From assembly GCF_001665835.1 (NCBI RefSeq), contig NZ_LZSX01000003.1, positions 1-64,000 on the forward strand: a DNA stretch of 64,000 nt. Direction: 5' to 3'. Under the pieces are notes generated by a model that saw only the letters and a program-made list of their open reading frames with translations, did not search any database and was not told where the DNA came from. A program made the position numbers and the translations under genes. Shown in pieces: positions 45,330 to 54,169 of this stretch (position 1 is its first letter; every line of letters starts with the position of its first letter). Source of the DNA: Mycobacterium colombiense (lineage in GTDB: Bacteria > Actinomycetota > Actinomycetes > Mycobacteriales > Mycobacteriaceae).

Positions 45330-45604
45330 GCTCGGTGTCCGGAATCGAGCTGTTGACCCGAGCCCGGACCGACGGCGCTGCAGGGCGACGTTTCATCCGC
45401 GGCAGGCGAACACAGCACCGCCGTCGACAAATACGTGATCATCTGTCCGCTCGGACGGGACGCGACGCGCCATGGTTCTCGCCCACTCTCGGGCCGATGG
45501 CGGAGTGGCGGCCGTCGAGGCCGGCCGGGTTACCGAGGCGCGACGAGGACAGCTTGCGCGTTGAATCTGTCGTTTGATAGAAATTGGCCCTACTGAGTTA
45601 TTGA
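45330..45604. other. Intergenic region upstream of the guanidine/urea operon (275 bp)
   Basis: This gap should hold the promoter of the following operon. A near-inverted repeat CTGTC-GTTT-GATAG lies about 20-35 bases before the operon start. I looked by eye for the conserved ykkC guanidine-I, -II and -III riboswitch patterns and recognised none. No ORF of note is present. Confidence 0.4.
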
Positions 45605-46480
45605 ATGGGGGTTCTCGTGACCGCTGAAGCGACCAGCTCAGATACCGCCACCACGGCGGGAGCCCGGGCCCACGCACGAGCCCAACACGGGCGATCTGCG
45701 CAGTACATGCGGCACGTGCCCGCGGCCAGCAGCCCGACCGCTCCCGATGACGTGCCCGCCGAGCGTCTGGTCTGGTCGGAGACCGTGGCGCCGGGCGGAT
45801 ACACGACCGCCGCTTTGGCTCGCGGCACACGCGTCCGATTGTCCGATCCGGACGGCAATGCCTGCGCGAGTCTGTTGCTGCACCGCGCCGGCGCCACCCA
45901 TGAACGGCTCAACATCGCTGACACGGTCAAGGTGCCCTGGCAGGCCTATGTCACCACCGGGCACCCGTTATTGAGCGGTTTCGGCCGGGTGCTGGCGACG
46001 GTCGTCGCCGACACCTCCGGGGCCCACGACGCCCTCACCGGCACCACCACGCTGGCGGGGAACGTGGAGAAGTATGGGGCGGGCACGCCCGAGTCGCCAT
46101 CCCCGGCCGGACGCCAACTTCTTGCGCTGGGGGCACTCAAGCACGATCTCGGCCAACGCGACCTGCCACCCTCACTCTCCTTCTTCCAGGGAGTTCGCGT
46201 GAAGTCCGACGGCACTTTCCAGTGGCAGGGGTCCAAAGGCCCGGGTACTCACATCGACCTCCTGTTGCATATCGACTGCATCGTTCTTCTCGCCAACACA
46301 GCCCACCCGCTGGATCCCCGGCCCGAATTCACATGCTCTCCCTTTCGAATTCACGCCTGGCCCGCCGCGGGCGAACTTGACCTGCTGGCCGCCGGCGAAC
46401 TGGTCGGACCGCTGGGTCCCGAACACCGCCAAGCCATCGCGAATACCAACGCCGACCTCGCAGCCCGAGGAGTCCTGTGA
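45605..46480 (+). CDS. DUF1989 urea-carboxylase-associated protein 1 (probable carboxyguanidine deiminase subunit)
   Basis: The 291-residue protein has a 40-residue variable N-terminus, then the UAAP1 pattern QYMRHVPAASSPTAPDDVPAERLVW, GTRVRLSDPDGNACASLLLH and HDLGQRDLPPSLSFFQGV. DUF1989 proteins next to urea/guanidine carboxylase have been shown elsewhere to be the two subunits of carboxyguanidine deiminase (CgdA/CgdB), which make allophanate and ammonia. ATG at 45605 was chosen; GTG at 45617 is possible. Its stop overlaps the next gene by four bases. Confidence 0.88.
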   Translation: MGVLVTAEATSSDTATTAGARAHARAQHGRSAQYMRHVPAASSPTAPDDVPAERLVWSETVAPGGYTTAALARGTRVRLSDPDGNACASLLLHRAGATHERLNIADTVKVPWQAYVTTGHPLLSGFGRVLATVVADTSGAHDALTGTTTLAGNVEKYGAGTPESPSPAGRQLLALGALKHDLGQRDLPPSLSFFQGVRVKSDGTFQWQGSKGPGTHIDLLLHIDCIVLLANTAHPLDPRPEFTCSPFRIHAWPAAGELDLLAAGELVGPLGPEHRQAIANTNADLAARGVL

Positions 46481-47133
46481 CTACCGCCGCCACCTCCGCC
46501 CTAGTTCCCGGGGCCGTGATCCTCGACCAGACCGTCGCCGCACGCGCATCGTGGTCCTCAGTGGTCGCCGCCGGAGACGTATTGACCGTCGTCGACCTCT
46601 ACGGCAACCAGGCCGTCGACTGTCTGCTCTACTCGGCGGCGGACACCTCGGTCCGCTACTCCGCGCCAGAGACCATCAGGCGGCAGGGCCGTATCACCCT
46701 GACCACCGGGTCAGTGCTGCGCGCCGACACCGGGATCGCGTTGATGACCGTCGTCGACGACGAGGTCGGCGCGCACGACACGCTGGGCGGAGCCTGCTCC
46801 AAGGAATCCAATACGTTGCGCTACGGCCCGCACACCTGGGCCCAGCACGGATGCAAAGAGAATTTCCTGATCGAAGGTGCCCGTCATGGCCTCGGCGCGC
46901 GGGACCTGTCGAGCAACATCAACTGGTTCATGAACGTGCCCGTCGACCCCGACGGCGCGTTGGGGATCGTCGATGGTCTGTCCGCGCCGGGCAAGCGAAT
47001 CGCGCTCCGCGCCGACGTAGACACGCTGGTCCTGGTGTCGAACTGTCCGCAGATCAACAACCCGTGCAACGGGTTCGACCCCACCCCGGTCCAGATGATC
47101 GTGACCCGGCCGGCCCAGGCGGGCGGCGCATGA
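46477..47133 (+). CDS. DUF1989 urea-carboxylase-associated protein 2 (probable carboxyguanidine deiminase subunit)
   Basis: The 218-residue protein shows the UAAP2 pattern VILDQTVAARASWSSVVAAG, VVDLYGNQAVDCLLY, GGACSKESNTLRYG and SNINWFMNVPV, with cysteines likely to bind metal (CSKES, CKENF, NNPCNGF). It is expected to pair with the preceding protein. Its GTG start overlaps the previous stop, and its own stop overlaps the carboxylase ATG by four bases, so all three are coupled. Confidence 0.88.
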   Translation: MTTAATSALVPGAVILDQTVAARASWSSVVAAGDVLTVVDLYGNQAVDCLLYSAADTSVRYSAPETIRRQGRITLTTGSVLRADTGIALMTVVDDEVGAHDTLGGACSKESNTLRYGPHTWAQHGCKENFLIEGARHGLGARDLSSNINWFMNVPVDPDGALGIVDGLSAPGKRIALRADVDTLVLVSNCPQINNPCNGFDPTPVQMIVTRPAQAGGA

Positions 47134-50100
47134 ACCCGCTCGACACGGTCCTGGTCGCCAATCGCGGGGAGATAGCCGTTCGGCTGCTGCGGTCTGCGCA
47201 GCAGCTCGGCCTCCGCACGGTCGCGGTGTTCTCCGATGCCGACCGCGGGGCGCCCCACGTCCGGCTGGCCGACGAAGCGGTACGCCTGGGCCCGGCCGCG
47301 CCGAGCGAAAGCTATCTGAGGGTCGACGCGGTCCTGGAGGCGGCAGCGGCGACCGGCGCCGGCATGATCCATCCGGGTTACGGATTCCTTTCCGAGAACG
47401 CCGAATTCGCCACTGCTGTCGAACAAGCCGGCATCGCATTCGTCGGCCCGACCCCGCATCAGCTGCGCGTGTTCGGCAGCAAGCACACGGCGCGCGAGGC
47501 CGCAATCGCTGCCGGCGTGCCCGTGTCCCCCGGCTCCGCTTTGCTGGACAGCGCCGCGGCCGCGATCGGTGCGGCTGAGGACATCGGCTATCCGGTGATG
47601 CTCAAGGCCACCGGCGGTGGCGGCGGGATCGGCATGCAGGTCTGCCGGGACGCTCAGGAGCTGCGCTCCGCGTTCGATCGCGTGGCTCGGCTGGCCGAGC
47701 GCAGCTTCGGCTCGGCGGGTGTCTTCGTCGAACGGTTCATCGACCACGCGCGCCACCTCGAGGTGCAGATCTTCGGCGACGGCACCGGTCGGGTGCTGTC
47801 GCTCGGCGACCGCGACTGCTCACTGCAGCGCCGTAACCAAAAGGTGATCGAGGAGGCGCCCGCACCGGCACTTCCGGACGGGTTACGCGAGCGCCTGCAC
47901 TCGTCGTCGCGCGCCTTGGCCGCGTCCGTGGGTTACCGGTCGGCGGGCACCGTCGAATTCGTCTACGACCCCAAACGACACCAGGCGTCGTTCCTCGAGG
48001 TAAACGCGCGCCTGCAGGTCGAACACCCGGTAACCGAAGCGATCACCGGAATCGATCTGGCCGCCTGGATGTTTCGGCTGGCGTGCGGCGATCGGGACAT
48101 GGTGGCCGAGCGCCTGGCGCCGGGCGCCAACACTGGCGCGGTGCCCGTTGCGGGCAATGCGGTGGAGGTGCGCGTATACGCCGAGGATCCCACGCGGGAC
48201 TACCGACCGAGCACGGGAACGCTGACCGCCGTGACGTTCCCCGACCGGCTCGACGACGGATCCAGTGTGCGCGTCGACACTTGGGTTCAAGACGGCACCG
48301 AGATCTCGGCGTCCTACGATCCGCTGCTCGCCAAGGTCATCACCGAAGGGCCGAGCCGGGACGTGGCATTCGACCGACTGAGCCTCGCGCTGGACGCCAC
48401 GGTCATACACGGCATCGAGGTCAATATCGGCGCCGCGCGCGCCGCACTGAATTACCCCGACGTGCGCGAGGCGCGCCACAGCACCGCCACATTGGCCGAC
48501 ATCAAGGATCCCCGCCCTCGGATCACCGTCGAACGCCCCGGCATGCTGACCACGGTTCAGGACCTGCCCGGCAGGGTGGGTAAATGGGATGTCGGCGTAC
48601 CGCCGAGCGGACCGATGGACGACCTGTCGTTCCGGCTCGGCAACCGCGCGCTCGGCAATGCCGACGGGGCTCCCGGGCTCGAGTGCACCTCGTCGGGTCC
48701 GGCGCTGCACGTGACCCATCCGACCACGGTCTGCGTCACCGGGGCCGAGTGCCCGGTCACGGTCAACGGGGTGGCCGTTCCGATGTGGGAGCCGGTCGAG
48801 ATCCCGGCGGACGGCCTGCTCGACGTCGGCGCCGCCGAGACGACAGGACTGCGCACCTACGTGCTCGTCGCCGGCGGGCTCGACGTGCCGGCCTATCTGG
48901 GCAGCGCGTCGACTTTCACGCTGGGCCGATTCGGCGGCCACGGCGGACGACAGCTGGTGGTCGGTGATGTCTTGCGCGCCAACGCCTCTGGCGCTCCCGC
49001 GTCCACCGCGCCGGTACCGGCCGAGGAACGGCCCACGATGCGGTCGGATTGGGAACTCGCCGTCACCGAGGGACCACACGGCGCGCCCGAGTTCTTCACT
49101 CAGGCCGACATCGACACCTTGTTCAGCGCGCGCTACCGCGTGCACTTCAACTCCGCCCGCACCGGGGTGCGGCTGGAAGGCCCGAAGCCGCAGTGGGCGC
49201 GGTCCGACGGCGGAGAGGCGGGACTGCACCCGTCCAATATCCACGACAATGCGTATTCGGTTGGCTCGCTTGACTTTACGGGCGACACCCCGATCCTGCT
49301 GGGTCCGGATGGCCCGAGCCTGGGCGGCTTCGTGTGTCCCGTCACCGTCACCTCGGCCGAACGGTGGAAACTGGGTCAGCTACGGCCGGGCGATACCGTG
49401 CGTTTCGTGCCGGTGCGCGCCGCCGATGTGCCGTCGCGCAACGAACTGGGCGTCGCTCGTCGGGCGGCATGGTCGGTCCCGCGGACCGGTGGCGACGGCG
49501 ACCACGGCGTGCTTGCCCGCCGCATTGGTGACGGTGTTCCGTTGGTCACCTACCGCCGCAGCGGCGACGACAATGTCCTGGTCGAGTACGGCGACATCGT
49601 CTTGGATCTCGCGCTGCGCGTGCGCGTCCACGCCCTGCACCAACGGCTCGCGGAGGAACTGCGCGAAGGCCGTGTATCCGGGATCGTGGATCTGACACCA
49701 GGGATTCGCTCGCTGCAGGTGCATGTCGACCCCGACGTGCTGTCGATCGACCGGCTGCTGGGGCTGCTCAACGAAATCGAGGACGCCTTGCCCGCGACCG
49801 CGGACGTGGTGGTGCCCAGCAGGTCGGTGAGACTGCCCCTCAGCTGGGACGACCCGGCCACTCGCGAAGCCATCGCGCGCTACATGTCGGGCGTGCGCGA
49901 TGACGCGCCGTGGTGCCCGTCCAACATCGAATTCATCAGGCGGGTCAACGGTTTGGCGTCGCAGGACGAGGTCAGGGACATTGTGTTCGCGGCCGAGTAC
50001 CTGACCCTGGGGCTCGGCGACGTCTACCTCGGCGCGCCCGTGGCGACGCCGTTGGATCCCCGCCACCGGCTGGTCACCACCAAGTACAACCCGGCGCGCA

Positions 50101-50816
50101 CGTGGACCGCGGAGAACTCCGTCGGCATCGGTGGGGCGTACCTGTGCATCTACGGCATGGAGGGCCCCGGCGGCTACCAGTTCGTCGGACGGACCACGCA
50201 GGTGTGGAGCCGCTACACCCACACGGCACCATTCGAGCCCGAAACACCTTGGCTGCTAAGGTTTTTCGACCGTATCAGCTGGTATCCGGTATCCGGCGAG
50301 GAACTGCTCGACCTACGCGCCGACCTCGCCGCGGGCCGCGGCTCGGTGGATATCACCCCTGGCACGTTCTCGCTTGCCGACCACGAACGGTTCCTGGCCG
50401 ACAACGCCGCCTCGATCGCCGACTTCCGGGCCACCCAGAGCGCGGCGTTCGCGGCAGAACGCGCGGCATGGGCGGCCGCGGGAGAGTTCGACCGCGCGGA
50501 GCGGGCCGAATCCAGGGCTGTCGCGGTGACGGCCGACCTGGTGCTCGACGACGGCGAACAGCGGGTGGACGCCCCGTTTGCGTCCAGCGTGTGGAAGGTC
50601 GACGTCGAAGTCGGCGAGCACGTAGTGGCGGGCCAGCCGCTGCTCGCGCTCGAGGCCATGAAGATGGAGACCGTGATCGCGGCCCCCTCCGACGGCGTCG
50701 TCACCCGGCTGCTGGTCGAGGCGGGCAACCAGGTCGAACCCGGCACGCCGTTGGCGGTGGTACAGACCCAGTCCCCGCCGTCCGCAGACCTCGACCTCGC
50801 CGAGGCCTCTGCGTGA
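47130..50816 (+). CDS. Biotin-dependent urea/guanidine carboxylase
   Basis: The 1228-residue multidomain enzyme comprises biotin carboxylase (about 1-450: VLVANRGEIAVRLLRSAQQ, ATP-grasp GGGGIGMQV), an AHS2/KipA-like half of the carboxyltransferase (from about 463), an AHS1/KipI-like half (from about 803), and a BCCP domain with biotin Lys1178 in LEAMKMETV. It carboxylates urea or guanidine at the cost of ATP. The two UAAP proteins and AtzF beside it favour guanidine. The substrate-deciding residue in the transferase domain could not be aligned by eye, so specificity stays open. The start ATG overlaps the previous gene; the next gene overlaps its stop. Confidence 0.92.
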   Translation: MNPLDTVLVANRGEIAVRLLRSAQQLGLRTVAVFSDADRGAPHVRLADEAVRLGPAAPSESYLRVDAVLEAAAATGAGMIHPGYGFLSENAEFATAVEQAGIAFVGPTPHQLRVFGSKHTAREAAIAAGVPVSPGSALLDSAAAAIGAAEDIGYPVMLKATGGGGGIGMQVCRDAQELRSAFDRVARLAERSFGSAGVFVERFIDHARHLEVQIFGDGTGRVLSLGDRDCSLQRRNQKVIEEAPAPALPDGLRERLHSSSRALAASVGYRSAGTVEFVYDPKRHQASFLEVNARLQVEHPVTEAITGIDLAAWMFRLACGDRDMVAERLAPGANTGAVPVAGNAVEVRVYAEDPTRDYRPSTGTLTAVTFPDRLDDGSSVRVDTWVQDGTEISASYDPLLAKVITEGPSRDVAFDRLSLALDATVIHGIEVNIGAARAALNYPDVREARHSTATLADIKDPRPRITVERPGMLTTVQDLPGRVGKWDVGVPPSGPMDDLSFRLGNRALGNADGAPGLECTSSGPALHVTHPTTVCVTGAECPVTVNGVAVPMWEPVEIPADGLLDVGAAETTGLRTYVLVAGGLDVPAYLGSASTFTLGRFGGHGGRQLVVGDVLRANASGAPASTAPVPAEERPTMRSDWELAVTEGPHGAPEFFTQADIDTLFSARYRVHFNSARTGVRLEGPKPQWARSDGGEAGLHPSNIHDNAYSVGSLDFTGDTPILLGPDGPSLGGFVCPVTVTSAERWKLGQLRPGDTVRFVPVRAADVPSRNELGVARRAAWSVPRTGGDGDHGVLARRIGDGVPLVTYRRSGDDNVLVEYGDIVLDLALRVRVHALHQRLAEELREGRVSGIVDLTPGIRSLQVHVDPDVLSIDRLLGLLNEIEDALPATADVVVPSRSVRLPLSWDDPATREAIARYMSGVRDDAPWCPSNIEFIRRVNGLASQDEVRDIVFAAEYLTLGLGDVYLGAPVATPLDPRHRLVTTKYNPARTWTAENSVGIGGAYLCIYGMEGPGGYQFVGRTTQVWSRYTHTAPFEPETPWLLRFFDRISWYPVSGEELLDLRADLAAGRGSVDITPGTFSLADHERFLADNAASIADFRATQSAAFAAERAAWAAAGEFDRAERAESRAVAVTADLVLDDGEQRVDAPFASSVWKVDVEVGEHVVAGQPLLALEAMKMETVIAAPSDGVVTRLLVEAGNQVEPGTPLAVVQTQSPPSADLDLAEASA

Positions 50817-52591
50817 GCGCCGTCGAACGCGTGCGTGCCGCGTACGCGGCAATCGAAGCGGTCGACCGCCCGGAGATCTGGATCTTCTTGCGGCCCATGG
50901 CCGATGCGCTGGCCGAAGCCGCCGCCGTCGACGCCCAGGTCGCTGCGGGCGCGGATTTGCAGCTGGCCGGCCTCGTCGCCGCGGTGAAGAACAACATCGA
51001 TGTCGCGGGTCTGCCGACCACGGCGGCGTGTCCCGGCTACGCGACGGCGCCCGCGTCCGCCGATGCCACCGTCGTCGCGCGGTTGCGGGCGGCGGGTGCC
51101 GTCGTACTCGGTGCGACCAACCTCGACCAGTTCGCAACCGGCCTGGTCGGAACTCGCAGCCCCTACGGCGCGGTGCGCGACGCCCGCCGCCCCGGCTACA
51201 TCTCGGGCGGGTCCAGTTCCGGGTCAGCCGTCGCGGTCGCGCTCGGCCTCGTCGACATCGGTGTGGGCACCGACACCGCGGGGTCGGGCCGCGTGCCGGC
51301 CGCGCTACAGGGTGTCGTCGGCATCAAGCCAACTGTCGGCGTGGTTCCGACGGACGGCGTCGTCCCGGCATGCCGCTCCTACGACTGCGTAACGGTGTTC
51401 GCGCGCGACATCGACACGGCCGACGCCGCGATGGGGGTGATGGCTGGAGGTGCGCGCCCGTTCCCACCGGACGCGCCGCTGGCCGCGCCCCCGAACCCGA
51501 CTGTGGCGATCCCACGCGACCTGCCCGGGCTGTCCAAGCCATGGCAGTTCGCGTTCCGCGACGCGCGTGATCGTCTTGCCGCGACCGGCGTCCGACTACA
51601 AGAGATCGACCTCGGCCCGTTCCTCGACGCCGCGCGTCTGCTCTACGACGGCGGCCTGGTCGCCGAACGGCACGAGGCCGTCGGGACGTTCGTCGACGCC
51701 CACCCTGCCGAGGTCGACCCGACGGTGGGACAAATCGTGTCGGCCGCGGGTCAGGTGTTGGCAACCCGTCTGCTCGCCGACCGCGTGCGGGTGGCCGAGC
51801 TCACCGCGATCGCACTAGGGGCGCTGGGAGATTGCGATGCGCTGCTGATCCCGACCACCACCGGGCACCCCACGATCGCGGACGTCGCAGCCGACCCAGT
51901 CGGCGCCAACTCGGCGCTGGGCACCTACACCAACTTCTGCAACCTCATGGACCTGTGCGCGGTCGCGGTGCCCTCCGGGACCGCGGACGGCTCGCAGTTC
52001 GGCGTCACCGTGGTCGCGCGAATGGGAGCCGACGCCGTCGCGCTGGACCTGGCCCGCGCGGTCACCGCGCCCACACCGGGCGTGGCCAGGCCGGGCGCGG
52101 TTTCTCTCGGGGTTTCGCCGGACGGTGCTCCGCCCGCACCATGGCCGACTCGGACCGGACTGGCAGCGACCCCGCTTTTTGTCGTGGGCGCACACCTGCG
52201 GGGCCAGCCGCTCGCGCATCAGCTCACCGACCGTGGCGCCCGATGGACGGGACGCGCTATGACCGCACCGCTGTACCGGCTCGCGCGTCTGAACACTTCG
52301 CCGCCCAAGCCTGGACTGGCCAAGGTCGGCGCCGGCACCGGCGTAGCAATCCGAGGTGAACTGTGGCTGGTGGGCACCGCGATGCTGGGCGACTTTTTGC
52401 CGAGCCTGCCCGCACCCATGACGTTGGGCGCAGTCACCCTGTCCGACGGGACCGAGGTGGTCGGATTCGGCTGCGCCCTCGATGCCTGGCAGGCAGGAGA
52501 GGACATCTCCGGTCACGGAGACTGGCCGAGCTATTTGTGGTCGCTGGAACAGCCGGCTACCGAACCCGTTGTCGGCGTTGTACCGGGCTAA
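50813..52591 (+). CDS. atzF: Allophanate hydrolase AtzF
   Basis: The 592-residue amidase has the Ser-cisSer-Lys triad: Lys near residue 60 in AAVKNNIDVAG, cis-Ser in GGSSSGSAVAV, and the nucleophile in TAGSGRVPAAL. A C-terminal domain from about 450 (LFVVGAHLRGQPLAHQL) is typical of full-length allophanate hydrolase. It splits allophanate into ammonia and CO2, the last step of the operon. Its GTG start overlaps the carboxylase stop (GTGA). Its stop overlaps the stop of the convergent TetR gene. Confidence 0.92.
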   Translation: MSAVERVRAAYAAIEAVDRPEIWIFLRPMADALAEAAAVDAQVAAGADLQLAGLVAAVKNNIDVAGLPTTAACPGYATAPASADATVVARLRAAGAVVLGATNLDQFATGLVGTRSPYGAVRDARRPGYISGGSSSGSAVAVALGLVDIGVGTDTAGSGRVPAALQGVVGIKPTVGVVPTDGVVPACRSYDCVTVFARDIDTADAAMGVMAGGARPFPPDAPLAAPPNPTVAIPRDLPGLSKPWQFAFRDARDRLAATGVRLQEIDLGPFLDAARLLYDGGLVAERHEAVGTFVDAHPAEVDPTVGQIVSAAGQVLATRLLADRVRVAELTAIALGALGDCDALLIPTTTGHPTIADVAADPVGANSALGTYTNFCNLMDLCAVAVPSGTADGSQFGVTVVARMGADAVALDLARAVTAPTPGVARPGAVSLGVSPDGAPPAPWPTRTGLAATPLFVVGAHLRGQPLAHQLTDRGARWTGRAMTAPLYRLARLNTSPPKPGLAKVGAGTGVAIRGELWLVGTAMLGDFLPSLPAPMTLGAVTLSDGTEVVGFGCALDAWQAGEDISGHGDWPSYLWSLEQPATEPVVGVVPG

Positions 52592-53310
52592 GGAGTCACC
52601 AAATGGTCAGCTTCGTAACGCTGCAGCTCAGCGTGGCTGCGCATGCGTAACGTCGGGATGGCGCTGTCCGGAATCCCGACCACTCGCAGGCAGGCATCCG
52701 CGACGTGGGCCGGTAGGTCGGACCGCTCCGGGCCCGGGGGCGTCGACCACACGCTCACCAGCGACTCCACCAGCCGAAACGGCAGGTCGGCCGCCGCCGG
52801 GTGGATACCGGTGTCGGCAACGATGGCCCGGCCATCTGCCAGGTATTGCTGCCGCAGCCGCTCCCGGTCGGACCAAAACGGCTCGACACCGGCACCGCGG
52901 GACTCTGGCATGAGGTACAGGGCGCCGAGATTCCACCGACTCGACAGCAGTTGTCTGCCGTCGAACATCGCCAGAGCATGCAAGTGCTCACCGGCGGTCA
53001 GGGCAGGCTCGGCGCTGAGCAGATGCGCGACGAACGACAACGTCGGGTTGACCGTCTGGCTCAACAGCGCGCGCAGGATTTCGTCCTTGGTCTTGAAATA
53101 GTGATAAAGCGAAGCCTGCCGTATTCCGACCGCGTCCGCGATGGCGCGCGTCGAGGTACCCGCGTAGCCCGTGGTTGTGAACAATTCGCCGGCAGCATCG
53201 AGGATTTCATCGCGCGCCGTGATCCCGTGGCGCCGCTTATCGCTGAGCCGGGGGCGCCCGGCCCGAGTCACAGCCGCGTACCCGTCATGGACCATGATGG
53301 CGGGAACCAT
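52588..53310 (-). CDS. TetR-family regulator convergent with the guanidine/urea operon
   Basis: The 240-residue protein has a TetR HTH: TSTRAIADAVGIRQASLYHYF. Ligand-domain sequence is unfamiliar. Its stop codon overlaps the atzF stop by four bases (CTAA), leaving no room for a terminator, so the transcripts must run into each other. It may regulate the operon or its own promoter. An inverted repeat GGAAC-N13-GTTCC (53303-53325) spans its start codon. ATG at 53310 is used; ATG at 53295 is possible. Confidence 0.85.
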   Translation of the reverse strand: MVPAIMVHDGYAAVTRAGRPRLSDKRRHGITARDEILDAAGELFTTTGYAGTSTRAIADAVGIRQASLYHYFKTKDEILRALLSQTVNPTLSFVAHLLSAEPALTAGEHLHALAMFDGRQLLSSRWNLGALYLMPESRGAGVEPFWSDRERLRQQYLADGRAIVADTGIHPAAADLPFRLVESLVSVWSTPPGPERSDLPAHVADACLRVVGIPDSAIPTLRMRSHAELQRYEADHLVTP

Positions 53311-53325
53311 CGCACCTTATGTTCC
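53303..53325. promoter_or_regulatory. Inverted repeat over the TetR start codon
   Basis: GGAAC (53303-53307) and GTTCC (53321-53325) form a five-base inverted repeat with a 13-base spacer that includes the TetR start codon. It is a possible self-operator. The arms are short, so chance is a real alternative. Confidence 0.25.
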
Positions 53326-54169
53326 TGTCTAACGGCGGGGCTAAAGACTATCCCATCAACGATTGCGTACCGGGCCAACCGGTGCGTCGGCGCCGACCGA
53401 TTGAGCCGGCAAGCTTCCGCAATCGGTGACGACGGTTCGGCCCCGAGACAGAGCCGGGTATGTCTGTCGAGCGGCACTGTTCAGGCGGAACCAAAATCAC
53501 CGCGCCGGCAGAGGATTGTATGCGCGAGGTATGACTGAGCCAAAATCCTTCCAGCTATTTGAAACGTTCCCTTGAGGGTTAAGCCGAGGGTTGCTGCACA
53601 GGAACTGTGCAAATAGCTACGCTATTTTCGGTGCTCTGAGATATAGCCGATATTGGGGGCCTTGCGCCGTATCAAAGGCGTCCCGATAGATGGGGCTGAT
53701 CCGCTTGGTTCTCACCTTGTCGGAGGGTTGGCCCGGTGCGGCATCAAGGCCACCAAAGCTTTCGCGCTTTATCACAAAGGAGTTGTAAGATACCGGGTTC
53801 CGCGCGGGCCGCAAGCTCCGACACCGCTCGGCTCAGCCCTGATTGCACCTGCGCCGCCGCGACGCCGCTATCAGAAGCGCCGCTGCTGGAAACGAAATTA
53901 TTGTGGCGCCGAATCAGCACACGACGAGGTAAAGGAGCGCCGGCTGTCTGGAAGTCGGCCAAGGTTTGCCAGGTGATTTTCAGTAATCAATCAGCGCCGT
54001 CGCAGAGACGTAATCCATTCTTGTAGTCGGTTCGCCGATCTCGGCATGTGCTGCGGCCACGGTCCGTGAGCCGTCGCTGGTGTTGTTAAACGTGCGCCAA
54101 GCCATCTACGAGGGCATGCGGGTGGACCCGGGGATGTCTAGGACGACTGGTTCGACAGGGGTTAGCGAA
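53326..54169. other. Long intergenic region between the TetR gene and the first PPE gene
   Basis: About 840 bases of lower-GC sequence hold no gene I can support. Short open frames on either strand (for example 53617-53814 and 53736-54026) lack homology, SDs and coding bias. The region contains the two abutting perfect palindromes annotated below. The PPE promoter should lie at its right end. Confidence 0.6.
53595..53627. promoter_or_regulatory. Two abutting perfect 17-bp palindromes
   Basis: TGCACAGGAACTGTGCA (53595-53611, arms of seven around GAA) is followed at once by AAATAGCTACGCTATTT (53611-53627, arms of seven around TAC). They share one base. The second ends in a T-run, so transcribed rightward it could act as a weak terminator. 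As DNA sites the pair looks like a double operator. They do not resemble any site I can name. Confidence 0.6.

Noticed and set aside
45330..45604. Guanidine riboswitch
   Set aside because: A GGACGGG string appears, but the rest of the ykkC, mini-ykkC and ykkC-III patterns do not; not supported without a covariance-model hit.
53617..54026. Short frames on both strands between TetR and PPE genes
   Set aside because: No SD, no homology, and inconsistent composition; the region is treated as noncoding.
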